Origin: JAEZHK01 sp040768845
GTDB lineage: Bacteria > Bacillota > Clostridia > Christensenellales > Aristaeellaceae
DNA length: 64,000 nt
NCBI GenBank assembly: GCA_040768845.1
Contig: JAXGME010000004.1
Coordinates: 124,001 to 188,000, forward strand
Direction: 5' to 3'
The position numbers were made by a program, and so were the translations under genes. The stretch's first letter is position 1, and the number at the start of each line of letters is the position of its first letter. Shown piece after piece: positions 29,749 through 38,783 of this stretch. The notes under the pieces are model-generated. The model did no database searches. It had not been told where the DNA came from and was given only the letters and a program-made list of their open reading frames with translations.

Positions 29749-30750
29749 ATGAAACTGCGTCCGGCGTCCTGGAGAAGGCGGGCCGCGTTAAAGGCGTTTT
29801 TCGTCCTGCTGGCGGCGGCGATGATGCTATCCGGCTGCTCGGGCGGCGAGCAGGAGAAGGAAAGCGCCGTGATTCTGGGCTTTTCCCAGCTGGGCAGCGA
29901 GAGCGGCTGGCGGATTGGCAATACCCGGGACATCCATGCCGCGGCGGACCGGGCGGGCGTAAAGCTGATGTTTGACAACGCGGAGCAGAAGCAGGAAAAT
30001 CAGATCAAGGCCATCCGCTCGTTCATCGCCTATCAGGTGGACGTGATCGCCTTTTCACCCATCGTGGAGGACGGCTGGACCAATGTCCTCACCGAGGCGC
30101 GGGAGGCGGGCATTCCGGTATTGTGCACGGACCGCTTTATCAGCGGCGCCGACGCGGACCTGATCGTGGGCTTTGTCGGATCGGACTTTTACGAGGAGGG
30201 CCGCCGCGCGGGGGACTTCCTGCTGGAAAAGGCGAACCGGATGGGCGCGGACCACCTCCGCATCGTGGAGATTACCGGCACGGAGGACTCGACGCCGATG
30301 CGGCAGCGGGCCATTGGCTTCCGGGACGTGATCGAGGGCGATCCGCGCTTTGAAATTGTGGAGTCCGTCTCCGGAGACTTTCTGAAATCCAAGGGCAAGG
30401 AATGCATGCAGCGGGTGCTGGAGGAGCGCGGCCACGACATCGACGTTCTGTATTCCCACAACGACGCGATGACGCTGGGGGCCATCGAGGCCATCGAGGC
30501 CGAGGGGCTCGCGCCGGGGCGGGACATCGTGATCATTACCGTCGACGGCGAACAGGGCGCCATCGATCTTCTGAAAGAGGGAAAGATCAACTGCGTCGTC
30601 GAATGCACGCCCAAGATCGGCGACATCATCATGAGCCTTACGGAAAAGCTCGCCGCGGGGGAGAGCGTAGAGCGCTACACCTATTCGGAGGAAACCGTGT
30701 TTACCGAGTTTGATGATACCCTCAAGGATATCCCCCCGAGGGGCTATTGA
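29749..30750 (+). CDS. YtfQ-like sugar-binding lipoprotein, probable sensor partner
   Basis: 333 residues. The lipobox MLSGC places the lipid anchor at Cys30. The mature part begins ILGFSQLGSESGWR and contains AEQKQENQIKAIRSFIA. Both are very close to Escherichia coli YtfQ, the galactofuranose-binding protein, and to the transporter's own binding protein at 33954. The gene ends one base before a histidine kinase gene and precedes its response regulator. This suggests it presents bound sugar to the kinase rather than to a permease, as shown for XylFII with LytS in Clostridium. The ligand is inferred only from YtfQ similarity. Confidence 0.85.
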   Translation: MKLRPASWRRRAALKAFFVLLAAAMMLSGCSGGEQEKESAVILGFSQLGSESGWRIGNTRDIHAAADRAGVKLMFDNAEQKQENQIKAIRSFIAYQVDVIAFSPIVEDGWTNVLTEAREAGIPVLCTDRFISGADADLIVGFVGSDFYEEGRRAGDFLLEKANRMGADHLRIVEITGTEDSTPMRQRAIGFRDVIEGDPRFEIVESVSGDFLKSKGKECMQRVLEERGHDIDVLYSHNDAMTLGAIEAIEAEGLAPGRDIVIITVDGEQGAIDLLKEGKINCVVECTPKIGDIIMSLTEKLAAGESVERYTYSEETVFTEFDDTLKDIPPRGY

Positions 30751-30751
30751 C

Positions 30752-32206
30752 ATGCGGCCATCCTTTTTTGCGCGCTTTGGCGATTCCATCCGCGGACGCA
30801 TCACGCTGTCGATCATGGTGGTTCTCCTGATGATGCTGATTCCGGCCATCGCCTCGGTCAGCATGATGACCAGCTATGCCCGCCAGTACCACGACGTCAT
30901 CACCCGGATGGACCGCATTTCGTCGCTGTCGCCGGTGATCAACGACGACCTCCTGGGCGAGATGTGGTCGATTGTTGCCGGGCGCGTCACTTTTGCAAAG
31001 GGCAATCAGTTTCGCGTCCTGGACACCGTGTGCGATGAGATGGACCGGCTGATCGAGGCGGATTCCGCCAGCCAGCTGCAGATGACCGTCGCCCGGCGCA
31101 CGATGAACACGCTGCGCAGATACATTGAAAACCTGGGGGCGCAGATGATTGCGGGCTCCACCGTGGACGAGGACGAGCAGACCCTCGCGGAGATCCGCAA
31201 CGTGGGCTCTCTGGTGGTGGACATGCTGGGCGACGCCATCACCGCCGAGATCGACGCGTCAATGGCGGCCAGCAACCAGCTGCAGCGGGTGGTATGGGCG
31301 ACGCTCGTCATCGAGATGAGCCTGCTTCTGGTGGCGATGATATTTGCCTTCATCGCGCAGCGCTCGCTGGGCCGGGCCATCGGCCGCCCCATTGAACAGC
31401 TCAAGGACTTTGCCGGCATGATCGCCGGAGGGCACCTGGACGTGCGCGCGCCGCAGCCGGGGGTTTCGGAGCTCAGCGAGCTGACCGAGAGCCTGAACAC
31501 CATGGCCGGCAAGCTGTCGGAGCTGATCGAGGAGAACAAGCGCGAGCAGGAAAACCTCAAAAAGAGCGAAATGCGCGCGCTGCAGGCGCAGATCGCGCCC
31601 CACTTTCTGTATAATACCCTGGATGCCATCATCTGGCTGGCGGAGGCCCGGAAGACCTCGGAGGTCATCACCGTCACCCGGGCGCTGTCGAACTTTTTCA
31701 GGATTTCGCTGTCCGGCGGACAGGACTGGATCAGCATCCGCCAGGAGGTCGAGCACCTGCAGGGGTACCTGACCATCCAGAAGGTGCGCTACCGCGACAT
31801 TCTGGATTACGACATCCAGGTGGACGAGTCGCTCTACGATTTTACCATCCTGAAGCTGGTCATCCAGCCGCTGGTGGAGAACGCCATCTACCACGGCATC
31901 AAAAATCGGCGCGGCGGCGGCAAGCTGTCGGTGGCGGTGGAGCGGCGCGGGGAATGGCTGTCCGTGCGCGTGTCGGACGACGGCGCGGGCATGCCGCCCG
32001 AGCGGTTGGAGGCGGTGCGCCGGACCTTCGCGGAAAACCGCGCGCCGGATACCGAAACCGGCTACGGCCTTTTCAGCGTGGACAAGCGGCTCAAGCTCTA
32101 CTATAACCAGCCGGAAGGGCTGAAGGTTTCCAGCACGCAGGGGGAGGGCACGGCCATTGAGTTCTGCGTGCCGATCCAGGTTCGACGGGGGTATGAGGAT
32201 GCATAA
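30752..32206 (+). CDS. LytS/YesM-type sensor histidine kinase
   Basis: 484 residues from MRPSFFARF, with a GAGGGG site inside the end of the preceding gene. A membrane helix at about 17-40 is followed by an extracytoplasmic helical domain at 41-178 and a second helix at about 180-204. A HAMP domain follows, then a short coiled linker. The His_kinase domain has the phosphoacceptor His284 in QIAPHFLYNTLD. The ATPase domain has the N box LVENAIYHGIKNR and the G box VSDDGAGMP. The gene lies directly between a binding lipoprotein and an AraC-type regulator, so it should sense the sugar via that lipoprotein and phosphorylate the regulator. Confidence 0.92.
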   Translation: MRPSFFARFGDSIRGRITLSIMVVLLMMLIPAIASVSMMTSYARQYHDVITRMDRISSLSPVINDDLLGEMWSIVAGRVTFAKGNQFRVLDTVCDEMDRLIEADSASQLQMTVARRTMNTLRRYIENLGAQMIAGSTVDEDEQTLAEIRNVGSLVVDMLGDAITAEIDASMAASNQLQRVVWATLVIEMSLLLVAMIFAFIAQRSLGRAIGRPIEQLKDFAGMIAGGHLDVRAPQPGVSELSELTESLNTMAGKLSELIEENKREQENLKKSEMRALQAQIAPHFLYNTLDAIIWLAEARKTSEVITVTRALSNFFRISLSGGQDWISIRQEVEHLQGYLTIQKVRYRDILDYDIQVDESLYDFTILKLVIQPLVENAIYHGIKNRRGGGKLSVAVERRGEWLSVRVSDDGAGMPPERLEAVRRTFAENRAPDTETGYGLFSVDKRLKLYYNQPEGLKVSSTQGEGTAIEFCVPIQVRRGYEDA

Positions 32207-33773
32207 GGTGTTCGTGGTGGACGACGAAATCGTCATCCGGGAGGGGCTGCGCAACAATTTTCCCTGGGAGGAGAGCGGCTTTCTGCTGGCCGGCGAGGCG
32301 CCTGACGGCGAAATCGCGCTGTCCATGCTGCAGGACATCAAGCCCGATATCCTGATTACCGACATCAAAATGCCCTTTATGGACGGGCTCATGCTGTGCC
32401 GCAAGATTGTGCGCACCATGCCCTGGATCCACATCGTGATCCTGTCGGGCTACGACGATTTTTCCTATGCCCGGGAGGCCATCTCGCTGGGCGTCAAGGA
32501 GTACCTGCTCAAGCCCGTTTCCGCCCATGAGTTGGGCGAGGTGCTCCGGCGCATCGCCTCCGCCATCGACGAGGAGCGCCGCCAGCAGGCGGACTACGAG
32601 GCCATGCGCAGGCAGTTGGACTCCTCCAGCCGCTTTATGCAGGAGCGGCTGCTGCTGGAGCTGCTCTCCGGGGCGGAAGGTGATTTGGTGCTGGAGCAGG
32701 CTCGGAAGCTGCGCGTCAATCTGCTGGCCCGGTGGTACCGGGTGATGCTGATCGCCACCGGCGAGGAGGACGATATGCTGCTGGTGCGGGCCCACACCCA
32801 GCGCCTGGCGGAGGGCTCCGGCGGTGCGGTCAACCTGTGCGAAACGGGCGGGCGCATCGCGGTGATCGTGCTGGGGGACAGTGCGGAGGATTTGGAGGAG
32901 CGGGCCTTTGCCTTTGCGCAGGCGGTCAAGTACGAGGTGGAGCGGTCCGTAGGGGTGACTTTGCGGGTGGCCATCGGCGCCCCGGCGGAGGGGATTGACG
33001 GCGTGGCCGGTTCCTATGCGTCGGCCCAGGACGTGCTCCGGGGGATGGTGGGCCGGTACGACGGCACGCGCATCATGGACACGGTGGACCTGGGCATGCA
33101 GGTGGGCGCCAAGCTCATGGGGCTGGATGTGGTGCCCCTTTTTGAAAAGCTGCGCTACGCCTCCAGCCAGGAGGCCGAGGAGATCCTGAAGGAGCACTTT
33201 GATTCCATTGGCACCGTTGCGCGCCAGTCGGTCATCATGGCCAATTACCTGTACGTGGACATCCTGCTGGCCGCCATGCGGGTCATCCGCGAAAACGGCG
33301 GCGATCCGGTGGAGATCATCCCGGAGGCCGTGCAGCAGCAGGCCGGCGCCCTCAAGACATTTTCGGGCCACGAGGACATGGTGGATTCCGCCCGCGGCAT
33401 CCTGCTCAAGGCGATCCAGTTCCGCGACAGCCAGACCATGTCCCGATACGGCTCGGTGATCCGCAGCGCCTGCGCCTACATCGACCAGCACTACATGAAC
33501 CCGGACATGACCTTGAGCGATGTGGCCAAGCACGTGGCGCTGTCCAACAACCACTTCTGCACCGTGTTTTCCCAGGAGATGGGCGTGACCTTTATCGAAT
33601 ACCTGACGAAGCTGCGCATGAAAAAGGCCCGGGATCTGCTCAAGAGCACCGACATGCGCTCCAGCGAGGTATCCGTCGCCATCGGCTACAACGACCCCCA
33701 CTATTTCAGTTATTTGTTTAAGAAAAACGTCGGGATGAACCCAAGGGACTACCGAAATTCGTGCAAACGGTGA
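32199..33773 (+). CDS. YesN-type response regulator with AraC DNA-binding domain
   Basis: 524 residues from MHKVFVVDDE; the start overlaps the kinase by 8 bases and has GGGGG seven bases upstream (an ATG two codons earlier is too close to that site). The receiver domain (1-120) has the acidic pair VVDDE and the phosphoacceptor Asp55 in ILITDIKMPFMDG, with Lys in YLLKPV. A long middle region of about 300 residues is typical of YesN proteins. The AraC domain spans about 425-522, with two helix-turn-helix motifs and the ending NVGMNPRDYR. It probably activates the adjacent ytfQRT-type importer. Confidence 0.92.
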   Translation: MHKVFVVDDEIVIREGLRNNFPWEESGFLLAGEAPDGEIALSMLQDIKPDILITDIKMPFMDGLMLCRKIVRTMPWIHIVILSGYDDFSYAREAISLGVKEYLLKPVSAHELGEVLRRIASAIDEERRQQADYEAMRRQLDSSSRFMQERLLLELLSGAEGDLVLEQARKLRVNLLARWYRVMLIATGEEDDMLLVRAHTQRLAEGSGGAVNLCETGGRIAVIVLGDSAEDLEERAFAFAQAVKYEVERSVGVTLRVAIGAPAEGIDGVAGSYASAQDVLRGMVGRYDGTRIMDTVDLGMQVGAKLMGLDVVPLFEKLRYASSQEAEEILKEHFDSIGTVARQSVIMANYLYVDILLAAMRVIRENGGDPVEIIPEAVQQQAGALKTFSGHEDMVDSARGILLKAIQFRDSQTMSRYGSVIRSACAYIDQHYMNPDMTLSDVAKHVALSNNHFCTVFSQEMGVTFIEYLTKLRMKKARDLLKSTDMRSSEVSVAIGYNDPHYFSYLFKKNVGMNPRDYRNSCKR

Positions 33774-33860
33774 AAACCATAAAATCCCGACTTTTTTTCG
33801 GAAGATATCGCCCAACGCCTTTGGGGGTCGGGTGCCGTCCGAAGATTTTAGACAAATCCA

Positions 33861-33903
33861 CGGAAACCAGCCTGTTTCCGCCCCATGTTAAGTGTGCTAC
33901 GAT
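33861..33903 (+). promoter_or_regulatory. Promoter and candidate operator of the YtfQ-type importer
   Basis: A perfect inverted repeat CGGAAAC-N6-GTTTCCG covers 33861-33880. Its right arm contains TTTCCG (33875-33880), a possible -35 box that is 17 bp from TACGAT (33898-33903), which has an upstream TGC. A site overlapping the -35 fits control by a bound regulator. Which protein binds it is not known. Confidence 0.5.
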
Positions 33904-33953
33904 CATGGCAAGGGCGGATGACCGTCCACAATAAAGATGGAGGGACGACTTTT

Positions 33954-34949
33954 ATGAAGAAACTGGTTGCTCTGGTACTGGCAATGGTGCTGGTGCTGGG
34001 CGTCGGCGCGAGCGCTTCTGCGCTGACGGTCGCTTTCTCGCAGATCGGTCAGGAATCCGACTGGCGTACCGCCAACACCGACGACCTCATCAACGCCATC
34101 AAGGCCGAGGGTTGGGACCTGGTGTACGATGATGCCCAGCAGAAGCAGGAGAACCAGATCAAGGCGCTGCGCAACTTCATCTCCCAGGGCGTCGACTACA
34201 TCCTCTTCACCGGCGTCGTGACCACCGGCTGGGACGAGGTCCTCAAGGAAGTCAACGAGGCCGAGATCCCGCTGATCCTGATCGACCGCATGCCCGACTG
34301 TGCGGATGACATCGAGTACGCCGCCGCCTTTGGCGGAGACTTCACCGAGGAAGGCCGCCGCATGGGTTTCTGGGCCGGCAACTATCTGGCGAGCGTCGGC
34401 CGCGGCGATGAAGAGATCAACGCCGTCGTCCTCGAAGGCACCACCGGCGCCACCGCCGCCACCGAGCGCACCAACGGCATCAACGAGGCCCTTACGAACT
34501 TCCCCAACATCAAGATCGTCGCTTCCCAGACCGGCAACTTCACCCGCGCCGAAGGCCAGGCCGTCATGGAGAGCTTCCTGAAGTCCCAGCCGGACATCGA
34601 CCTTCTGTTTGCGGAGAACGACGACATGGGCCTGGGCGCCATCGCCGCCATCAAGGCCGCCGGCAAGGTGCCGGGCAAGGACATCATCGTGGTGGGCTGC
34701 GACTCCGTGAAGGCCGCCTTTGACGCGATCGTCGCGGGCGACATGAACGCCACCATCGAGTGCACGCCGCTGTACTCCCCGTTCGTCGTCCAGGCCATCA
34801 AGGACCTGGAAGAAGGCAAGACCTTCGGCCGCGAAGTGCTGCACCCCGAGGAGTTCGTCTATGACGCGGACGGCGGCATCGCCTACACCGCCGACGGCGA
34901 CAAGCTCTCCATCAAGGCTGCGGACGTCATTGCCGACCGCAAGTACTGA
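33954..34949 (+). CDS. ytfQ: Sugar ABC transporter substrate-binding protein (YtfQ-like)
   Basis: 331 residues from MKKLVAL, with GGAGGG nine bases upstream. The N-terminus is a plain signal peptide ending near ASASA, without a clear lipobox Cys. The mature protein starts LTVAFSQIGQESDWR and has DAQQKQENQIKALRNFISQG, matching E. coli YtfQ closely. It belongs to the periplasmic-binding-protein-like I family (pentose and hexose binders). It delivers sugar, probably galactofuranose or a related furanose, to the permeases encoded downstream. A 13-bp stem-loop separates it from the ATPase gene. Confidence 0.88.
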   Translation: MKKLVALVLAMVLVLGVGASASALTVAFSQIGQESDWRTANTDDLINAIKAEGWDLVYDDAQQKQENQIKALRNFISQGVDYILFTGVVTTGWDEVLKEVNEAEIPLILIDRMPDCADDIEYAAAFGGDFTEEGRRMGFWAGNYLASVGRGDEEINAVVLEGTTGATAATERTNGINEALTNFPNIKIVASQTGNFTRAEGQAVMESFLKSQPDIDLLFAENDDMGLGAIAAIKAAGKVPGKDIIVVGCDSVKAAFDAIVAGDMNATIECTPLYSPFVVQAIKDLEEGKTFGREVLHPEEFVYDADGGIAYTADGDKLSIKAADVIADRKY

Positions 34950-34980
34950 TGCCAAGCGCCGGCTTATGTGAATGAGCCAA

Positions 34981-35011
34981 GACGGATGAGGGCCGGCCGC
35001 CCTCATCCGTC
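34981..35011 (+). terminator. Intercistronic stem-loop between binding protein and ATPase genes
   Basis: A perfect 13-bp stem (34981-34993 with 34999-35011) with a five-base loop and no T run. Such structures commonly protect the upstream binding-protein message or reduce read-through, giving excess binding protein. Confidence 0.6.
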
Positions 35012-35058
35012 CTTACTATATCGACATGCGGACGCATTGTGTTTGAGGGGATGATATT

Positions 35059-36570
35059 TTGCAGGACGTCGTTCTGGATATGTTGGGCATTTCGATCCAG
35101 TTTCCGGGCGTCAAGGCGCTGGACGGCGTGGACTTCTCGCTGAAAAGAGGCGAGGTGCACGCGCTGCTGGGCGAAAACGGCGCGGGAAAGTCCACGCTGA
35201 TCAAGTGCCTGACCGGTGTCCATCACATGGATTCGGGCAGGATCGTGCTGGACGGCAAGGAGATCAAGCCGTCCTCGCCGCAGGCCGCCATTGACATGGG
35301 CATTTCCACCGTGTTCCAGGAGGTGAACCTGTGCCCCAACCTCACGGTGGCGGAAAACATCTTCATCGGCCGTCAGCCGATGAAGCGCGGTCAGATCGAC
35401 TGGAAGTCGATCAACCGCCGCGCGGCCGAGCTGATGCGCGGCATGGGCATGGCCGTCGATGTGACGCTGCCGCTGTCCTACTACTCCATCGCCATCCAGC
35501 AGATGGTTTCCATCGCCCGCGCGGTGGACATCAAGGCCCGGGTGCTGATCCTGGACGAGCCCACCTCCTCGCTGGACGAGCACGAGGTGCAGCGGCTGTT
35601 CGCGGTCATGCGGGATCTCAAGGCCCAGGGCCTGGGGATCATCTTCATCACCCACTTCCTGGACCAGGTGTTTGAGATTTCCGACCGGATTACGGTGCTG
35701 CGCAACGGCCGTCTGGTCGGCAATTACGACGCCGCCAAGATCACCAAGCTGGACCTGGTCACCCAGATGATCGGCAAGGACATGAACCAGATCTTCAACC
35801 TCAAGCGCGCGGAGCAGAAGCCGGGCGCGCCGGTCATGCTGGAGGCCGAGCACATCGGCGTTCCCGGCAAGGTGGAGGACATCTCCCTTTCGGTCAAGTC
35901 GGGCGAATTGGTGGGCTTTGCGGGGCTTCTGGGCTCCGGCCGCACGGAGACGGCGGAGATGCTCTTTGGCGTCACCCGTCCGGCGCGGGGGACGGTCAGG
36001 ATGCGGGGCAAGGCGCTCACCCTCAAGTCGCCGCTGGACGCCATCAACCACCGGATGGCCTTCTGTCCGGAGGACCGGAAACGGGACGGCATCATCGGCG
36101 ACCTTTCGGTCCGCGAGAACATCTACCTGGCGGTGCAGGCCAAGCGCGGCTTTTTGAAGCCCATGTCCCGGCAGGAGCAGCAGGCGCTGGCGGACAAGTA
36201 CATCAAGCTTCTGTCCATCGCCACGCCGGACGCGGAGAAAAAAGTGGGCGAATTGTCCGGCGGCAACCAGCAGAAGGTGATTCTGGCGCGCTGGATGGCG
36301 ACGGAACCGGACGTGCTGATCCTGGACGAGCCCACCCGGGGCATCGACGTGGGTGCGAAGGCGGAAATCCAACGGATGATGCTGGAGATGTGCGAAAAGG
36401 ACATGGCCGTGATCTTCATCAGTTCCGAGCTGGACGAAATCATCCGCTGTTCCAACCGCATCATCGTCATGCGGGACGGCGCGAAGGCCGGCGAGTTGGA
36501 GGGCGACAACTGCCAGCAGTCGGACATCCTGGCCATTATTGCCAATGAAACCGCGGAGGTGAGCGCATGA
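35059..36570 (+). CDS. ytfR: Sugar ABC transporter ATP-binding protein (YtfR-like)
   Basis: 503 residues from a TTG codon; GAGGGG lies eight bases upstream and the frame places Walker A at the usual distance. Two ATPase domains are fused, as in all transporters of the ribose class. The first has Walker A GENGAGKST (38-46) and Walker B VLILDEPTSSLD. The second has a degenerate P-loop (GLLGSGRTE) but a clean signature LSGGNQQK and Walker B VLILDEPTRGID. It powers sugar import at the inner face of the membrane. It overlaps the next gene by 4 bases (ATGA). Confidence 0.92.
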   Translation: MQDVVLDMLGISIQFPGVKALDGVDFSLKRGEVHALLGENGAGKSTLIKCLTGVHHMDSGRIVLDGKEIKPSSPQAAIDMGISTVFQEVNLCPNLTVAENIFIGRQPMKRGQIDWKSINRRAAELMRGMGMAVDVTLPLSYYSIAIQQMVSIARAVDIKARVLILDEPTSSLDEHEVQRLFAVMRDLKAQGLGIIFITHFLDQVFEISDRITVLRNGRLVGNYDAAKITKLDLVTQMIGKDMNQIFNLKRAEQKPGAPVMLEAEHIGVPGKVEDISLSVKSGELVGFAGLLGSGRTETAEMLFGVTRPARGTVRMRGKALTLKSPLDAINHRMAFCPEDRKRDGIIGDLSVRENIYLAVQAKRGFLKPMSRQEQQALADKYIKLLSIATPDAEKKVGELSGGNQQKVILARWMATEPDVLILDEPTRGIDVGAKAEIQRMMLEMCEKDMAVIFISSELDEIIRCSNRIIVMRDGAKAGELEGDNCQQSDILAIIANETAEVSA

Positions 36571-37640
36571 AGCGCAGGTTCGAATGGGAGGCCATCGTCC
36601 GTTCCAAGATCTTCTGGGCGGTCATCGCGGAGCTGGCCATCCTGCTGGTCAGCGTCATCCTCCGGCCGGACTTTCTCAAGGTCGTCATCAATCCCACCAC
36701 CGGCATGTTCTACGGCGTCCCGATCGACATCCTGAACCGCTCCGCGGAGATCACCATCATCGCCATGGGCATGACGCTGGTCATCGCGCTGGGCGGTACG
36801 GACCTGTCCGTGGGCGCGCTGGTGGCGGTTTCGGGGGCCATGGCGCTGAAATTTCTGCGCTGGGATGTGCTGGAATACCCCACGCCCGGCGACTATACCG
36901 TGATGCCCTACTTTCTGGTCATCCTGGTGCCGCTGGCCGTGTGCACGCTGATGGGCGCGTTCAACGGGCTGCTCATTTCCAAACTGGGCATGCAGCCGAT
37001 CATCGCCACGCTGATTTTGATGGTGGCGGGGCGCGGCATCGCCCAGATCACCACCAACGGCAAGCAGTTCACCACCATGTACACGCCCTTTCAGCAGATC
37101 GCCCAGGGGTACTTTCTGAAGCTGCCCATGCCCATCATCATCACCGCGGTGGTGATCCTCGGTGTGGCCCTCTTTACGCGCAAGACGTCCTACGGCATGT
37201 TTGTGGAGTCCGTCGGCGTCAACCCCAACGCCAGCCGCGTATCCGGGCTTCAGTCCAGCCGGATCATCCTGATCGCCTTCATGATCACCGGCTTCCTCTC
37301 GGGCATTTCGGGGCTGATCTATTCCAGCCGCATCTCCTCCTGCGATTCCAACAACGCCGGCATCAACAACGAGATGAACGCGATTCTGGCGGTGGTCATC
37401 GGCGGCACCAGCATGTCCGGCGGCAAGTTCAGCCTGACGGGCACGGTGATCGGCTCGCTCATCATCCAGACGATCGTCACGCTGGTGTACTTCTTCGGCG
37501 TGGTGTCCGAGGCGATCATGGCCTTTGAGGCGATGATCATCGCAGTGGTCATCGTGCTCCAGTCCGAACCGGTGCGCAAGTTCTTTGCGTCCCGCAAACG
37601 CAGCTGCGCGTCGGCGACGGGAGGTGCTGTCCGTGCTTAA
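36567..37640 (+). CDS. ytfT: Sugar ABC transporter permease (YtfT-like)
   Basis: 357 residues with about nine to ten membrane helices. The conserved permease segment MGMTLVIALGGTDLSVGA and the late loop VIGGTSMSGGKFSLTGT identify the ribose/galactofuranose permease family. The FYGVPIDILNRSAEI stretch matches YtfT rather than RbsC. It pairs with the YjfF-like permease to form a heterodimeric channel. It is translationally coupled to the ATPase gene by a 4-base overlap. Confidence 0.9.
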   Translation: MKRRFEWEAIVRSKIFWAVIAELAILLVSVILRPDFLKVVINPTTGMFYGVPIDILNRSAEITIIAMGMTLVIALGGTDLSVGALVAVSGAMALKFLRWDVLEYPTPGDYTVMPYFLVILVPLAVCTLMGAFNGLLISKLGMQPIIATLILMVAGRGIAQITTNGKQFTTMYTPFQQIAQGYFLKLPMPIIITAVVILGVALFTRKTSYGMFVESVGVNPNASRVSGLQSSRIILIAFMITGFLSGISGLIYSSRISSCDSNNAGINNEMNAILAVVIGGTSMSGGKFSLTGTVIGSLIIQTIVTLVYFFGVVSEAIMAFEAMIIAVVIVLQSEPVRKFFASRKRSCASATGGAVRA

Positions 37641-38682
37641 GGCGGAACCCAGGCGCCAGAGCGCGCTGACGAGAATCTTCAACCCCAAGTACATCATGGT
37701 GTACGCAACGCTGGGCGTATTTCTGGTCATCTACCTCTTTGGCGCGCTGATGTACGGCGACAAGGGCTTTACCACCCTCCGGACGCTGACCCTGATGTTC
37801 TCCGACAACGCCTATGTGGGCGTTTCGGCGGTGGGCATGACGATGGTGCTGATCACCGGCGGCATCGACCTTTCCGTGGCCGCGGTGGCGTCGCTGACGG
37901 GCATGTTCGTTGCCTACGGCGTCACGGTGCTGGGGCTGGACCCCTGGGTGTGCGTGCTGTTTTCGCTGGCGGTGGGCACGGCGCTGGGCCTTGTGATGGG
38001 CGCGGCGATCCACTACCTGAACGTGCCCCCCTTCATCACCACGCTGACGGGCATGTTTATGGCCCGGGGCGTGTGCGCGCTGATCAGCCGCGAGTCCATC
38101 TCCATTGACAACCCCACCATCGATTATCTGGCGGGGCTCAAGTGGTACATCATGCGCCTGCAGGACGGCGAATGGGTCAAGCTGAAGCCCGTGGCCTACA
38201 TTAACCTCAGCGTGCTGATCTTCATCGCGATGATCATCATCGGCACCATCATCCTGCAGAAGACGCGCATCGGCCGCAACATCTACGCCATCGGCGGCAA
38301 CGAGCAGTCCGCCAAGCTGATGGGTCTGCCGGTGGGCAAGACCAAGATCTTCGTCTACGCCTTCAACGGATTCTGTTCGGCTCTGGCGGGCGTGGTCTAT
38401 GTGCTCTACGTCAAATCCGGGTGGAACCTGGCGCTCCAGGGCGGCGAGCTGGATGTGATCAGCGCAGCGGTCATCGGCGGCGTCATGCTGACGGGCGGCG
38501 TGGGCTACATGGTCGGCACGATGTTCGGCGTGATGCTCAAGGCCACGATTCCCGCATTGATTACCTTCGCGGGCAACCTGTCCTCCTGGTGGGGCAAGAT
38601 CGCCACCGGCGTGCTGCTTTTGATCTTCATCGTCATCCAGCGCGTCGTGGTCACGTATACCTCCCGGAAGAAGGCAGCCTGA
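37633..38682 (+). CDS. yjfF: Sugar ABC transporter permease (YjfF-like)
   Basis: 349 residues from a GTG at 37633, overlapping the preceding gene by 8 bases, with GGGAGG eight bases upstream. The family segments VGMTMVLITGGIDLSVAAV, VPPFITTLTGMFMARG and IGGVMLTGGVGYMVGT are present. Gene order (binding protein, ATPase, YtfT, YjfF) is that of the E. coli galactofuranose importer. No sugar-metabolising genes follow in this window. Confidence 0.9.
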   Translation: MLKAEPRRQSALTRIFNPKYIMVYATLGVFLVIYLFGALMYGDKGFTTLRTLTLMFSDNAYVGVSAVGMTMVLITGGIDLSVAAVASLTGMFVAYGVTVLGLDPWVCVLFSLAVGTALGLVMGAAIHYLNVPPFITTLTGMFMARGVCALISRESISIDNPTIDYLAGLKWYIMRLQDGEWVKLKPVAYINLSVLIFIAMIIIGTIILQKTRIGRNIYAIGGNEQSAKLMGLPVGKTKIFVYAFNGFCSALAGVVYVLYVKSGWNLALQGGELDVISAAVIGGVMLTGGVGYMVGTMFGVMLKATIPALITFAGNLSSWWGKIATGVLLLIFIVIQRVVVTYTSRKKAA

Positions 38683-38716
38683 CGCGCGCGCCGTTTGTCT
38701 GCCTGTAAAAAATGAA

Positions 38717-38743
38717 CGCCGGGCCCGCCGGGAGGGCCCGGCG
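38717..38743 (+). terminator. Hairpin ending the YtfQ-YjfF-type operon
   Basis: A ten-pair GC stem (38717-38726 with 38734-38743) with a seven-base loop, followed by CTTGTTG, a poor T run that is also the -35 of the next gene. Confidence 0.55.
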
Positions 38744-38744
38744 C

Positions 38745-38773
38745 TTGTTGGCGGAGCGGGTTTATGCTACAAT
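38745..38773 (+). promoter_or_regulatory. Promoter of the kdpD-like gene
   Basis: TTGTTG (38745-38750), 17-bp spacer with TGC just before TACAAT (38768-38773). The -10 box ends only ten bases before the ATG at 38784, so the transcript would have almost no leader. Confidence 0.65.
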
Positions 38774-38783
38774 AATCCGGGTG

